A stretch of DNA of 64,000 nt from Erythroxylum novogranatense (GCA_029891385.1 CM057228.1:66687523-66751522); one strand, 5' to 3'; positions 47,279-60,100 are shown, counted from the first letter of the stretch. A program made the numbers and translations. The notes: generated by a model from the sequence alone, not told the origin.

Positions 47279-49916
47279 TGTAACACCCCACTCCCGTAAG
47301 ACTCGAACCCGACATCGATGGTGATATCCGAGTTCGTGCCCTACGAGGGTGGCGTGCTATATCACTCAGTCAAACCTCAATATACGTATATTTTTTTAAA
47401 CAAAACCATATATAGGAAAAATAAAACGGAAAACAATTTTCATAATAAAACTGGTAAATAACGATGACCACGAAGGTCTTCTTAGAAAAACACAATAATT
47501 TACTCCGGTGCCATTACAAATTGACCGAATCAATTATACAAAATTTTTAGACTCTCACCCAGACGCAACTAATCCCGACGTCTTCTATCACTCACCAGCG
47601 GTCGTTATACGCCCATTGATTTACGGGGTATTATTCTGAGTCCTGAAAAATAAGTGCAAATTTTGGGTGAGTTTTACGAACTCAATGAGTGACCATCATC
47701 GATGGTCCTCTCAATCTTTGCAACAACATCAATTTACCATTATATAATCGCATTGTTGCATATTGGATCACATTTCATAATTTGCATACATTTAGCTTTA
47801 TTTTATAATGTACTTTCACAAAATTTTACATTTTCACATTCTCAGAAGTTCACATTCATACATTTCATATCGATACATGAATATGAGACTCACTTCCCAT
47901 TTGTTATTAATTGGCTGAGATTGAGTGCCTAACTGTCCCTTTATAGGGCCCATTAATATCTTTCTCTTACCCGATGATGGATATAGGGCTCCTTATACGT
48001 TGAGCCTGAGGCTCTGAATCACTTATAAGCTCAAAGCTTATTTTCACACATCGAGCTAAAAGCTCTGATCGGTCATACAACACTCAGGAATTTAACAATT
48101 ATTTCATAATTTCACATTTATTCTTATTGTCACATCAGTATAAGGCATTTTTCCTTTCATGCAATCAAAAGCATTTCAAATCCAATGCATAAGACGTGTG
48201 CATGTAACATTTTCCCAATTTATTTTAGTGTTGTGACCGAGTGCCTGAAACTGTCCCAATAAGGGCTCATTAATCGTTGAGCCAGAGGCTCTAAAACTAT
48301 CCCAATAAAAGCTCATTAAACATTGAGCCAGAGGCTCTGAAACTGTCCCAATATGGGCTCATTAGTCGTTGAGCCAGAGGCTTTGAATCACTGTAGGCTC
48401 GAGGTCCAAATATATACGTTGAGCTAAAAGCTCTAATCGGTGGCTGCTCCGGTCACAACTGTTATTTTCTATTCATGCGTTAACTGATGAACTGCCTATG
48501 CCACAATTTATCACATCATTTATGAACGTATGCATATAACACAATGAATTTGCCTATAGTTGGCACAATTTACGTTTATGTATCACAATCAATCACATGA
48601 TTATAATTATCAAATGCATATGACCCCTTGCAATTATCACTTTTCCAATTATTTCGTTGTTGTGACCGGGCACCTAAAACTGTCCCAATTTGGGTACATT
48701 AATCGTTGAGCCCGAGGCTTTGAATCACTGTGGGCTCGAGGCCCAAATATATACGTTGAGCTAAAAGCTATAATCGGTGGCTGCTCCGGTCATAACTGTC
48801 ATTAACTGATCATGCATTCACGCATAGAATGCATATGTCACAATGAAACAATGTTAACAACGCAATCAATCCCAAATAAGCACATTCAAAAACATAGTTC
48901 ACAATTAATCACACTGAAATCGCATATATCACTTCTATTCATATTCCATACACGATACTCAGGCAATATTGCACTTCTATGCCATGTTTCTCCAATACAC
49001 CGGACCTTCTGTCCGGAATCCACAGTCAGACACAATCCCACCATTATTCTCCAAAGAATTATAAATAAGGAATTATAAGCAATTAATAATGGAGAAACCA
49101 ACTAGGTCACTCACAATAGTTTCAGCACTAACGTCTGGAAGTCCCGGCAATGTCTGTGGGCTGACGTTCCAAATGCACCTTTGATTGGCTTCAAAAACTT
49201 CAAGGATCTCCCAAAAGCCTAATTTTTTTCTTCTCTTCTTCCTCTCCCACAGTTTCCTTCTCTTTTCCCTTCACAAAACCTAATTTCTCCTTTTTTATAC
49301 CCTTAAAAAGGGTGAAAAACCCATCCTACCCCTTTCTTTAAACCCCAAGTCTTAAAACCTTAAGTATCATGCCCAATTTTCCCTTATACCAATTCTTATA
49401 ACCTTATTACTTCAATTCAGAAATTTAAACTCTTAGGGATTAAATTGAGATTCAAATCCTTCAGATTCGTACACTTTCATTGTTTCTTTCATGCCTATCA
49501 ATTCTCATTTCAATCAATTCATATTCTTTGACTTTCATAATTCTCTCCAAATTTCAATGGCTCCAGATAGAAAAATTCCTAAATCATGTCGTTAATCTAT
49601 GGTGTCAATTTAACAGTCATTTTTAGTACCGAAAATCTCATCGGTACCCACTTAACAAATTTTATGAAGGAAAACACATAACTCACTCCAATTAAATTTT
49701 CCAAACCCAAAATTCCCATTTTTCACAAACATTACACTGATAGACACATATGCCGGGAAAGGTCACGAGTGCATGTACAATCATATGCATTTACAAAAAT
49801 TACTGTTCATATTAATATAGAAGCCATTTTATGCATGAGTATACCGAGACACGAGCACACTCACAACCCGACCCAAATTTTGATTTTATCCTTCTCATCG
49901 GTGATGGGATGTTACA
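47279..49916 (-). repeat. LTR3 of element B (5' end of array)
   Basis: 2638 bp. TATA box on the minus strand at 49,291-49,302. Three units of the 46-bp repeat at 48,244-48,378 and the same hairpin series as LTR1. Ends GATGGGATGTTACA, followed by TSD GGTAG. As the upstream LTR on the minus strand with an intact TATA box, it would have been the promoter of the array. Confidence 0.9.
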
Positions 49917-52125
49917 GGTAGACCCAGAGAAAGTTGATGTAGTGATGAAATGGGAAGCACCTAGAAATGTGTCAGAGATTCGAAGTTTTCTTAGGCTAGT
50001 AGGTTATTACAAGAGCTTTATTGAGCAGTTTTCATTAATCTCAGCCTCTTTAACTAGGCTCCTGAGGAAGAACGTACCTTTTTAATGGACTAATGAATGT
50101 TAATTGACCCTTGAGGAGTTAAAACATCGACTAACTATAGCACTAGTGTTAACTATTCCATCTGGATCTAGAGGATATATTGTATATAATGATGCTTCAC
50201 ATCAAGGGTTCGGATGTGTTTTGATGTCGTACGGTAATGTGATTACTTATGCTTCAAGATAGTTAAGGCCTCATGAGTTCAGCTATCCAGTTTATGATTT
50301 AAAGCTTACTGCAGTAGTATTTGCTGTAAAAAGTTGGAGACATTATTTATATGGTGAAATGTTTCAGAATATTATATATATCGAAGTTTGAGATATTTGT
50401 TGAGTTAGAAGGAATTTAATATGAGACAAAGGAGGTGGATTAATTTGCTTAAGGATTACGATTGCAAGTTAGAGTACCATCCAGGTAAGGCTAATGTTGT
50501 AGCTGATTAAGTAGGAAATCCAATAGTAATATAGCACAAATTCAAACATCAAAATTACCAAATCTAGTTAATCTAAGAACACTGAATAATGAGCTATGTT
50601 TGGGGCATTTTATTAGCTACGTTTAAACTTAGCCTAGAATTACATGATAGGGTAAAAGAAGTTCAAAATAAGGACCCAGAATTAGTGACGATTGTAGAGG
50701 AGTTAAAACAGAATCCGAGTTCTGAGTTTTAGTTGAGAAATAGTACATTGTGGTTGAATCAAAGATTATGTGTACTAGATGTTGATGGTCTAAGGATAGA
50801 AACTTTGGAGGAAGCACATATAGTAGCCTATGTTATGAATCCTGGTACTATGAAGATGTATAATACTCTTAAACAACATTTTTGGCAGCTAAAGATGAAG
50901 AAGCAAATGGCTGAGTAAGTTGCCAAGTGTTTGACATGCCAACAAGTTAAGGCAGAGCATTAGGTACTAGTTAGGAAACTGCAGTCATTTCCTATTCCAA
51001 AGTGGAAATAGGAGAGGATTACAATGGATTTTCATATAGTTTTGTTGAGAACTCCGAGGTATTATAATGATATATAGGTCATTGTTGATAGATTGACAAA
51101 ATCAACTCATTTTTTACCTATCAGAGAGAATAACATACTAGATCTAGATCAATTAGCTCAGAGATATGGAAATGAGATAGTGAGGTTACATGGGGTCCTA
51201 GTGTCAATTGTATCAAATCAAGACCCTAAATTTACTTCCATATTTTGGGCAGACTACAGATAACATTGGGTATAAAGTTAAATTTTAGTATAACGTTTCA
51301 TTATAAGACAGAAGGACAAAGTGGGAGGACTATTCAGACTATTGAGGACATACTTATAGAGTGTGTTTTGGAGTTTCAAGGAGTATGGGATAAGTATGTA
51401 GCTCTCATTGAATTTGCATTGGTATGGCTCCATATGGGGCTTTATATGGAAGAAGATGTTAAGCACCTTTGTATTAGGATAAAAAAGGCCTAAGGATTGT
51501 TGAAGGCCCAATGTTGATTCAAGATATCGTTGATAAGGTAAAATTCACTCGCACTAGGATTAACGCGGCTTAACATAGGCAAAAGAATTATGTATATCAA
51601 CACTAGAGGGATATGGAGTACCAAGTAGGAGATAAGGTATTTTTGAGAGTGTCGCCCTGGAAAGGAGTGCTAAGGTTTAGTGAAAAGGGAAAGTTAAGCA
51701 CTAAGTATATCGGTCCTTATGAGATTTCTGAGAGAGTAGGTCCATTGGCTTATAAATTAGCATTAACACTAGAAATGGTTCAGATTTGTAATGTATTTCA
51801 GTTAGTATGTTTAAGAGAAGATTTGTAATGTATTTTAGTTAGTATGTTTAAGAGATATTGTTCAGATCCAACACATGTATTACCAGCACAGGAGGTTAAG
51901 ATCGCAAATAATTTGAGTTATGTAGAGGAACCAATTAAAATAGTTAGATATCAGACTAAACAATTAAGAAACCATGTAATTCCCTTAGTTAAAGTTGTTT
52001 GGAGAAATCATTTGAGATAAGAAGTTACATTGGTGACTAAGGAGAACATGAAAAAGCATTACCCCCTTTTATTTGATCAATCAGGTAAGAATTTCAAAGA
52101 CGAAATTTCTTAAGGAGGGGAGAAT
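49917..52125 (+). pseudogene. Ty3/gypsy element E, RNase H-integrase-chromodomain part
   Basis: Continuation of 8935-9784 after B. RT connection (QVDPEKVDVVMKWEAPRN, RSFLRLVGYYKSF) is followed by RNase H (YIVYNDASHQGFGCVLM). The integrase zinc-finger remnant is at 50,800-50,960 ([13 protein letters not shown]), and the core has ITMDFHIVLL near 51,023. Then SNQDPKFTS replaces SDRDPRFTS and GQSGRTIQ replaces GQSERTIQ, so two catalytic acids are lost. The C-terminal domain includes YQVGDKVFLRVSPWKGVLRF and GPYEISERVGPLAYKLAL, and a chromodomain-like end lies at about 51,900-52,070. Stops and shifts are numerous. A roughly 36-bp tandem duplication occurs at 51,785-51,855. The minus-to-plus switch relative to A makes it an independent, older insertion of a related lineage. 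Confidence 0.87.
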
Positions 52126-53374
52126 TGTGTAAGAATACATACCCATAAAGTCAACTAACTATGCATTGAACATGACACATATACATGTGCATGATTGTAC
52201 ATTCATATGATTAAAAAAATTAGTTATTTGTGAACTATGTGTGTATGTATTGCATGACGTTAGATGCAACATCCAAAAATTACTGGAACATCGAGGCAAT
52301 AACATTTTTGGATTGTATTATGAGTCAGCTTAGATGTGTAAGCTCATTTATATGTGCTTCTATATGAATTGTATATTTAATTTGAAATGCATGTACAATT
52401 GATTGATAAATGTCGGACTTCGGCTAAGGAGTTAGTTATATGGCATGAGCACACCGAAATGAATGGTAATGGAAGCATAACATATGAAATGATGCATCTC
52501 ATCATGTTGAAATGCATGATCAAATAAAAGGAGTTATGAACAGAGTGATTGATGTGTAGAAAAAATCTTTGAGGTCAAAATTAAAAAAAAGCCTCAGGCT
52601 CCAATAGGTTGGACTTAGTATCCACAATGGATATGGGCCAGCCTTAAACTTGGTACCCATAATAGGTATAAGACAGCAAAATTGTGTTAATAGGCACTTG
52701 GTTACAACAAAACAAAATGAGAATGAAAACACAAGAGCATTTGCATATGCATCCCTACATGCATCATATGATTTAATTGAAATGATTTATTAAATTGCTT
52801 TGAAATAGTGAAATGCAAATGAAGTCAATGGAGAATGTTATGTGATATGTAATATTGGCTTATATGTTATACTTGTAGTGTGATAAATTGAGATATAACT
52901 TGTCTTTGTGATTTGACTATTTTAGTGCATCGATGATGGTTCACTCACTGAGTTCACAAAATCATCAAAATTGTATCATTGTTTTTCAGGTTCATGGGAG
53001 TTCTAGCTACTAAGAGATCTAGTAGAAGTTTAATACTGACATTTTAGGGACAGAAATGGCTCAAAGGTCTGATCAGTGGAATCTGTGGTGTCTATAGAGT
53101 CTTTTGCATTAGCATCCCATATCATGTTACACATTTTTTTCACTAAGATTAAAGTCTCAACTGTTATATAATATATATATATGGATTATGAATTATAATG
53201 ACATATATGGCTTTATATGTTTGTGAAAGAAATGAATGTTTTAAATGCTTATAATATGTTTGACAATTTGTGGATTGAGTTAAATTTATCATCCTATTAT
53301 ATCATTTCCATAGAGTATGTTCTCAAATATCCTTTGGTATGTTTAGGCTTATGCTCTGGGAGTGGTATGTTTCA
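52126..53374 (+). repeat. probable 3' LTR of E, boundary approximate
   Basis: Follows the pol end and a polypurine tract (AAGGAGGGGAGAATT) at about 52,110-52,125, starting TGTGTAAGAATACA. It contains 'GATGATGGTTCACTCACTGAGTT' type sequence near 52,930 resembling the U5 side of B and the solo LTR (60,660). The end is not defined; a TG...CA end at TATGTTTCA (53,374) is one option. No partner 5' LTR exists in the window to confirm it. Confidence 0.5.
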
Positions 53375-54989
53375 GGTTTACCATTCATAATAATATTATA
53401 AGAAGTTAAGATTTTTCAAGCTTGAAAGTAACCATTAATAGCTTGGGAAAATTAAATACATATAGTGTTGGTTATAATGTTCCAACCTAATAAATCAAAT
53501 GATGCATTAAAATCAATCTTTAAGGTGTAACTCCTGATGGAGGTTTTAATGATATAATTGTATAGGTGTAAATTATACTAATTATACTATTTTGTGATAG
53601 ATTTTTAAGCTTGATTTTGAGTATTTCTTAGATGATTATCATATATATAGGCTTATAATTATGTTATTATCGGTGTTTGTTTACATTCTATGTCTTTTAT
53701 AGTTTTGAGCATAATTGAGATCTTAATTTTATGTTTGAAGAGGTCTTTGATGCATGTTTAAGTATATGGAAATAGGAAATTGAAGAAAAGAGAACAATTG
53801 GAAGTATAGAAGTAGGTCACGATCGTGACTCATTGACTAAGATCATGATATAAGCTAACTAATATAGGTCACAACCATGGCTCATTAGCTATGACCATGG
53901 AATAAGCCTAATTTTAAGTGTCACGATTGTGACTTATTGCTCACGATCATGACAAGCACAATAACAGACATTGGGATTGCTTCCAAACTCAACTTTTTTA
54001 GGGTTATTTCAGACAATTAGGTCTGAATAAGACCTAGTATTTACCCTAAAAAGCCCTATGACTATAAAGGAAAAAAGAATGACCCAACCCAGAGAGCCTC
54101 CATTTATGCTACAATTGGAAAGAAGCTAAGGAAAAAGGGAAAAGAAGAGAGAAGATGAGAGAGGAAGAGGGAGTTATTGCTACTTCTACCATTCCAATCC
54201 ACTCCAAGTTATATTTCTCTTTTCGTCTAATTATTTCTTTCATTTTCATGTACAAGGTGGATGTGATATTTGGGTATAAGGACGTTCTAAACTCTTATAG
54301 GGATTTTTTTATTGAATCAATGTTAATTGGATTACTTTTGATGTGAATGAGTTGGGTATCATGATTGTTTATTGTATTTGCATTCTTTAGTAATAAATCA
54401 AGCGAGTGAACTAATAGCAAAATGATTTGATTGGGTAATGAGAGTTAAACAATCTAATAGATCATGGAAATAATCAAATCGGTAATTTATATGAAGAGAG
54501 ATATCATGTGAAGACCCAATTGTCTATTAGAATGTTTAAGATCTAATTGGATGTGTGGGCTATTTGTTAACTGGGAGATTGTATATTCCATAATGCAATT
54601 CAATTAGGGTTTGTGATTTAGGTTTAAATGATTATAACTCGAGAGAGAGTAAGAACCTTTTGAGCTTCTAATACTAATACCTGATTAATTCAAAAGTGAA
54701 TAAGTTAGCATTAGATGATAGAATAAATCCCCTTTTCCCATAATTGTTTAATCTTCCTTGTATAAATTTTCAATTGTTAATTCGTTGTGCTTAATTTTGA
54801 TTTCTTTGAGTTAATTTTACAATTTCACTTTCAATCTATCCATATTCAATTGTTTAATTTTTTGCTCATTTCTATTTTCATTTTTAATTACACTTTTAGG
54901 CCTTAGAAAAATTAGGATTCAATTAGTTCACTAATTCCTCATAGGATTAACACCTTATATACTACACTATGACCTGCGTGCTTGCAGAA
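53375..54989 (+). repeat. unassigned LTR, Tat/Ogre-like, boundaries approximate
   Basis: No coding sequence. The 3' part (54,940-54,989) reads like the end of Tat/Athila-group LTRs (CTCATAGGATTAACACCTTA, then TACTACACTATGACC...GTGCTTGCAG). A TATA-like CTATAAAGG lies near 54,063. The U3-like part has a palindrome-rich block at 53,816-53,953: GTCACGATCGTGAC, then GTCACAACCATGG, GTCACGATTGTGAC and TCACGATCATGAC. At 54,990 LINE RT sequence starts on the other strand, so this element probably inserted in that LINE. Neither TSD nor internal region is visible. Confidence 0.5.
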
Positions 54990-56479
54990 TATTGAGGGTT
55001 TTATAAGATTAAAACTTTCTCGAAAAAATCCTTAAAGAATTTATAAATAAGGAGGATGCTTTCATCAATATTCCTATTTTAGATGAATGCACTTTAATAT
55101 TGATATAGGACAACCTTTAGGACAACTGTTAATCTATAAGCTAATATCTTGGAGATAATCTTATAAATCATAATGCAACAATAGATATGCTTATAATTAT
55201 GTAACAACATAGGGTTAGCCTTTTTATGGATAAGATAAATGCTATTTTTGATAATCTTTATGAGCATTTTCTTATTCTCAAAGAATTCCATCATAGTTTT
55301 CATAACTAGTAGGAGGCAAGTGCTTTGAGAAATAAGACATTAAAGCTATATAGATTGGATGATTTATTACATTGAGGCTAAATAGGATTCTTTTAGCATT
55401 AGAGGTAGTAAAGGGACCAGTAAGGGACTTAGTCAAGTATATGTATAAGTTAGAGCTAATGAGATTGCCAAGTCCTAAATTGAAGATTCATAAATTGATT
55501 TCTTTAAAGAACACACTTTAAAAGGTTAAAGAATATGGTATTAAGCGTATCCTAATCCCTATATAGATTCCTTTATGCCTCAATTAGGGAATTAATCTTA
55601 TTATAGTTCTTTCAAGTTAACATTGAGTCGTGGAAGAATTTAGTTTCTTATTCCCCTTTTTTGGGCTAGATAACTCTAGATTTTGATTCATTAATGAATT
55701 ATGGATATCGAGAGCTTAAGTGTAGTTGTTCAAAACTTGACGCTTTTTTTCTCTTAAACTAAGTATGTAAATTCTACTTATATCATTCATTTCGAAAGTG
55801 TATGAGATATTCCATTATCACCATAACATTGTCATCAATATCTAAAAATATTCTTATATTAAGTATCTTAAATTCATCTTTAAAATCTCTCAATTTCAGC
55901 ACAAATTGATAAGTTTTGCAACCCACCACTTGCTTTTGTAAATTAGTCCAAATAGTGTTTCAAATCCACTAGTCAAGTAGATATTAAATATAAAAGGAGC
56001 TTTAAGATAAGATTTAGTATTGAGCTGAACAAACTTATTAAGAGTGATTAGAGCATAGGGAAGAACATAAATAAGCAAAACTTGATAGGAGATTGCCTAG
56101 CCAATATTACCAGAGTCTCATCAAGTTTCCTCCTAATAAACCAATCACCCAATTTCTTATTATTCCATATGAAGAATTATCCTATATAACTCATGTTAGT
56201 GACTCCAATCTAATTAATAAAAAAGATAAGTTCATCTTTTAGATTCCTCTATATGAGTCTCATTCCTTCTTCCTTTTAAGAATTCAATATACAATTCATA
56301 TCTCTAAATGTTATATAAGGAGTTAGGATCCCAACTTGAAGCCTTTTTAAATCATTTCGTAATTGCACTGTTTGGAATGCGATATTAGTTACAGAGATAA
56401 TATGGATAGTATTTAAAATAAGAGACCTTAATAAATCGCAAGATAGGTGAATAACTTAGTTATAAGTGAACTAATTAAA
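54990..56479 (-). pseudogene. LINE ORF2, endonuclease end and RT start (decayed)
   Basis: Minus-strand L1-type LINE, continuing from 61,085 across the solo LTR. Endonuclease remnants are at 56,040-56,350: 'NCILNS', 'FFIWNNKKLGDW', then RRKLDETLV. RT start at 54,990-55,303 includes YKIISKILAYRL and, in another frame, QSAFI..RNIDESILLIYKF, both standard RT blocks 1-2. Everything is heavily shifted. The RT catalytic core is absent, cut off at 54,990. Confidence 0.8.
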
Positions 56480-56942
56480 TGTAACATCCCATCACCGATA
56501 GGAAGGGTAAATTGGTAATTTGGAATGGGTTATGAGTGTGTAAACGTATCTCGGCATGGTCATGCCTAATATGACCTTCATCTATGCATAAATTATAATT
56601 TTTGTAAATGCACATAATTGTACATGCATTTATGACATTTTCCCGATATCTGTGTTTATTGTGAAAAAAGTGCTATTTATGTTTGAAAAATTAATTGGAG
56701 TGGATTTTTGTGTGTTTCTTATTTTTAGGAAATTTCAGAAATTTTTTTGGAATTTATCGGGGTACTTGCCCAGACCGGAAAATTTCTAACTGACTGACTG
56801 AGTGGGTTTCCTGTACTGGAAATGACTGGCCAGTGGCATTGGAAAATTAGGGACATGATGTTATGATTTATTGAATTAAGCCATTGGAGTTTGACGGGAA
56901 ATTGGAGTAGAAGTTGGAACCGGAATAAAAATTTGGACAAGT

Positions 56943-56966
56943 GGCAAGTGACACTTGTCACTTGCC
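56943..56966. repeat. 24-bp palindrome in U3 of solo LTR
   Basis: GGCAAGTGACA, a 2-nt loop CT, then its exact complement TGTCACTTGCC. It lies about 190 bp upstream of the TATA-like box. Confidence 0.85.
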
Positions 56967-57153
56967 TAGGAAGGTCTATTATAATGGTTCCATATTTATG
57001 TCAAGAGTGTTAGCCTTTTACGACTTTCCAAGTTTGGAAAGATTAATGTCCCATTTTTAATTACTCCTCCCTTCATTCATTCGTGGCTTTGTTTCTCTTC
57101 ATTGTGTTTTTTTTTTTTGTCTTTTTCTTCATGAACTGCCAAGTGTTCTTATG

Positions 57154-57161
57154 TATTTAAG
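57154..57161 (+). promoter_or_regulatory. TATA-like box of solo LTR
   Basis: TATTTAAG followed about 30 bp later by a pyrimidine-rich start region, corresponding in position to the TATA box of B's LTRs. Not tested; assigned by position and composition. Confidence 0.45.
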
Positions 57162-60100
57162 GGTTTTGTCTTGTTCCCTTCATCTCTTACGAATTTTCTC
57201 TTTGTGAAAGACTTAACAAATTATTTTGCAAGTTATTAGTTCTCTTTCATCCGTGAGTGCTCTTCTTCTTCTTCCTTCGTGGGTGTTTGTCCATCCTTCA
57301 TTCAAGAAACATTCTTTGCTACTTACTTGCTTGCTCTTTCTTCCTTCTCATATAAAACCTACCCTAAGCCTTGTGAAGATGTTGAGTTATGTGTGTGAGA
57401 GTGGTAACCGTAGGTGTTGGTGAGTGTTGGAAAGTTGGTGTGATAAGTTGGAAGATTGAAGAAGTTTAAGCTTGCTACTTACTTAGGTGAGAATTGATGC
57501 TTATGTTTTTTTTAAAATAAGTAGTTAGATCCATTTATGGTGATAATTTGTGCATGAATTTTATGAAGATTTGGTTTGATTGTAGGGGTAGGTTACTTCT
57601 TTGATTGATTTATGTTTGGTAAAAGATGAATTATGAACATTTTGGATTGGTTTTGTGATGCTAAATGAATGGATATTTAGGTAAGAAGATGGTGTATGTT
57701 GTGCTTCCAAATTGTCTTGATGAAACTAGGGCTGAATTTAAGGCTAATTGGGATGATTATTGAGGTAGTATTGATGTTTGAATGAAAGCGAGTAGAGTTT
57801 AGTATGAAATCTGGAAAATGTGGCTTTGTGTGGTTTTAGATTTTTACTCATAACTTTTGATAGGGTTGTCCAATTGAGCTGAGGTTTATTTTAAATTAAA
57901 CTTAAGAAGTATGGCTAAGTTTCATATGAAGGGAGTTTAGTTCAATTCTGACTTTAAGAATTTTAATTTTGGCTTGGAAAGTGAATTGTTAGGTGCTGGA
58001 TGAACAGTATCCGAACCTAGTGACCTGAAACTTTGGTGATTTTTATTAGGTTGATTTGGATTGAATTTGCTAATTTGGTCTTCATGAAAGTTGAAGCTTG
58101 TTTTGTTAGCTTTCTAACACTACTAAGTATGATATTTTTCAATGTGTAGATTGAAAGTTATAGCCTGTTAATGTTCAGGTGGTAATTCAGCCTTTGGTGT
58201 GCAATGCTCTAAGTGGATAGGTTTTGGGTTGTTTGTGTTCTGATATTTATTTGGGACTGTTAGTGGGGAAATTGGCTCAAGTACCTTCTGGAAAGTTGTA
58301 TAGGATTGTTTTAGCTTTCTAATGTGGTATTTTATGTAAATTTTGAATGTAAGGATGGGTAGATATGAATTTGTAAAGTTCTGTTATGGTTTAGGTGAAA
58401 GGCTGTTTTCATAAACCCTAATCGGACAGCCACCTTAATGTGAGATTTTCACATAGTTTGAATGGGAATTTGCTTTGAAGTTCTTCTTGAGAATTGTAGT
58501 ATATTGTCTGAGATTTTTATTTCTATATGGTATGTAATTTTTCGACAAGAAGATTTGAAGTTATGAATTTTGAAAGATTGGGTTTCTGTTGAGAATAAAT
58601 TGAGTAGGCTGAATCTTTGTTTGCGAATTTGATTTGATTAGAGATGGAATTGGCTTCTAAGTTATTATTGAAATATGTAGCATTTGTTTTGCTCTTTTTA
58701 TTGATATAAAATTTGGAATTTTTGGTTAAGGGGATGAAAAGTTATGAATTTTTGTGATAGTGTTGCATTGTGGTAGAAAATGTGTGACTAGGCAAAGTCT
58801 TTGAGTGAAATTTTGACACCCTTAGAGGTGTTATTAAATACCAAGTTCTTCATAAAACTTGTAGGATTTCCGAGATCTTTCCAACGAGACCGATTTTGTA
58901 TCATTTGGACATTTGTGTGAAAAGATCGACCTTGTGAAAGAAGAGATGGTTTTTGGAAAAGAGTTATAAAAAAATAAAATAAAATAAGGGGTTAGCATCG
59001 CTCACCCATGCGGGCGAGCGAGCTGCTCGCTCGTTATGCCGAGCTCTCCTGGTGAGCGGGGAGCCCAGCTCGTCCTCCGACCTTTGTCCAATCTTTTGTA
59101 CTTAACTTTTCCATCCGACCTCCGATCGACTTGATTTTCAAAGCGATGGATTCCTAAGAGATTTTTCTATCTTTCCATACCAGACTTAGGATTTTTGAGT
59201 TCAAACGAAAAGGAGATGGTCGGATCTAAGTGAGTGGATTAGTTGGAATAATCTGAACATGCTTTAGTAATTAGTGGATTTCTTGAGCTAGAGAGCTTGG
59301 ATCGAGCTGATTCTTTTTCCTAAGTAAACTAGAGACATAGATCTACATTTGTTATACAGAGGTCGGTTTTCAATTTAGCCCTTAAGATGTTCTTTTTCCT
59401 TAGTGAAGTTTCATAGTGTGTTGACCTGAACATGTTTTGGGAATAACTTTTCCATCCGACGTCCGATTGACCCGATTCTCTAGGCATTGGATTCGTGAAA
59501 TATTTAATTTCATTTATTTGTGAAATTTGGAATTTTTAAAGTGGAAATTGACGGGATTGAGTTAGGTCAAAGTGAGGGGATCGGGTAATGATTTTTCTGA
59601 TCCATGTTTTCTTAATAATTGGACCTATGGAGGTCCGAATTGAGTGATTTTAGTGTTAATAAGTTTCTAATGATTAAAGAAAATTATTGTGATAGGAAAT
59701 TATAGAATAGTGTCGAGAATGTCATGAACATGCATTGTACACATTTAATTGCTACATGTGCATTATTAACTGTTTCTGATTGCTAATTTGGTAATGTTAG
59801 ATATTTGGATTGTTTTAGAGACGCATTTGGGACGTCAATTCATAGACGTTGCCAAGACTTCTAGGCTTTAGCTTCAGAAGCAAAGGTGAGTAACCTATAT
59901 GGTTCCTCAATTATAATTTTTTTATATTCTGCACTTATAATACTGGGGAGATAACGGTGGGCCTTGCGTTTGTTTATGACTGATTCCGGGCTGAAGGTGC
60001 CCGATGTACTAGGAGATACTGACATAGGAGTGCCCTACTTGCTATATGTGAATTGAATGTGATTGTTTGTGAACCAATTGGGTGAATGTGTTAATTTGGG

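Larger units (their letters stand above)
9785..49916 (-). mobile_element. Three-LTR non-coding retroelement B (LARD-like), with nested A
   Basis: Perfect TSD GGTAG lies at 9780-9784 and 49,917-49,921. Layout (plus coordinates): LTR1 9785-12,336; internal-1 12,337-14,554; LTR2 14,555-16,773 continuing 43,757-43,937; internal-2 43,938-47,278; LTR3 47,279-49,916. Without A it is about 13.1 kb. Both internals lack any recognisable gag or pol but keep an initiator-Met primer site and a polypurine tract like those of the coding chromovirus A. I infer a non-autonomous element mobilised by an A-type chromovirus. One TSD pair around three LTRs means either the array integrated as one unit or it arose by unequal exchange between LTRs of related copies. 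Confidence 0.85.

Noticed and set aside
59015..59033. GC-rich hairpin in the solo LTR as a transcription terminator
   Set aside because: Bacterial-style terminators do not apply, and no T run follows. It is better viewed as part of the LTR leader's CG cluster.
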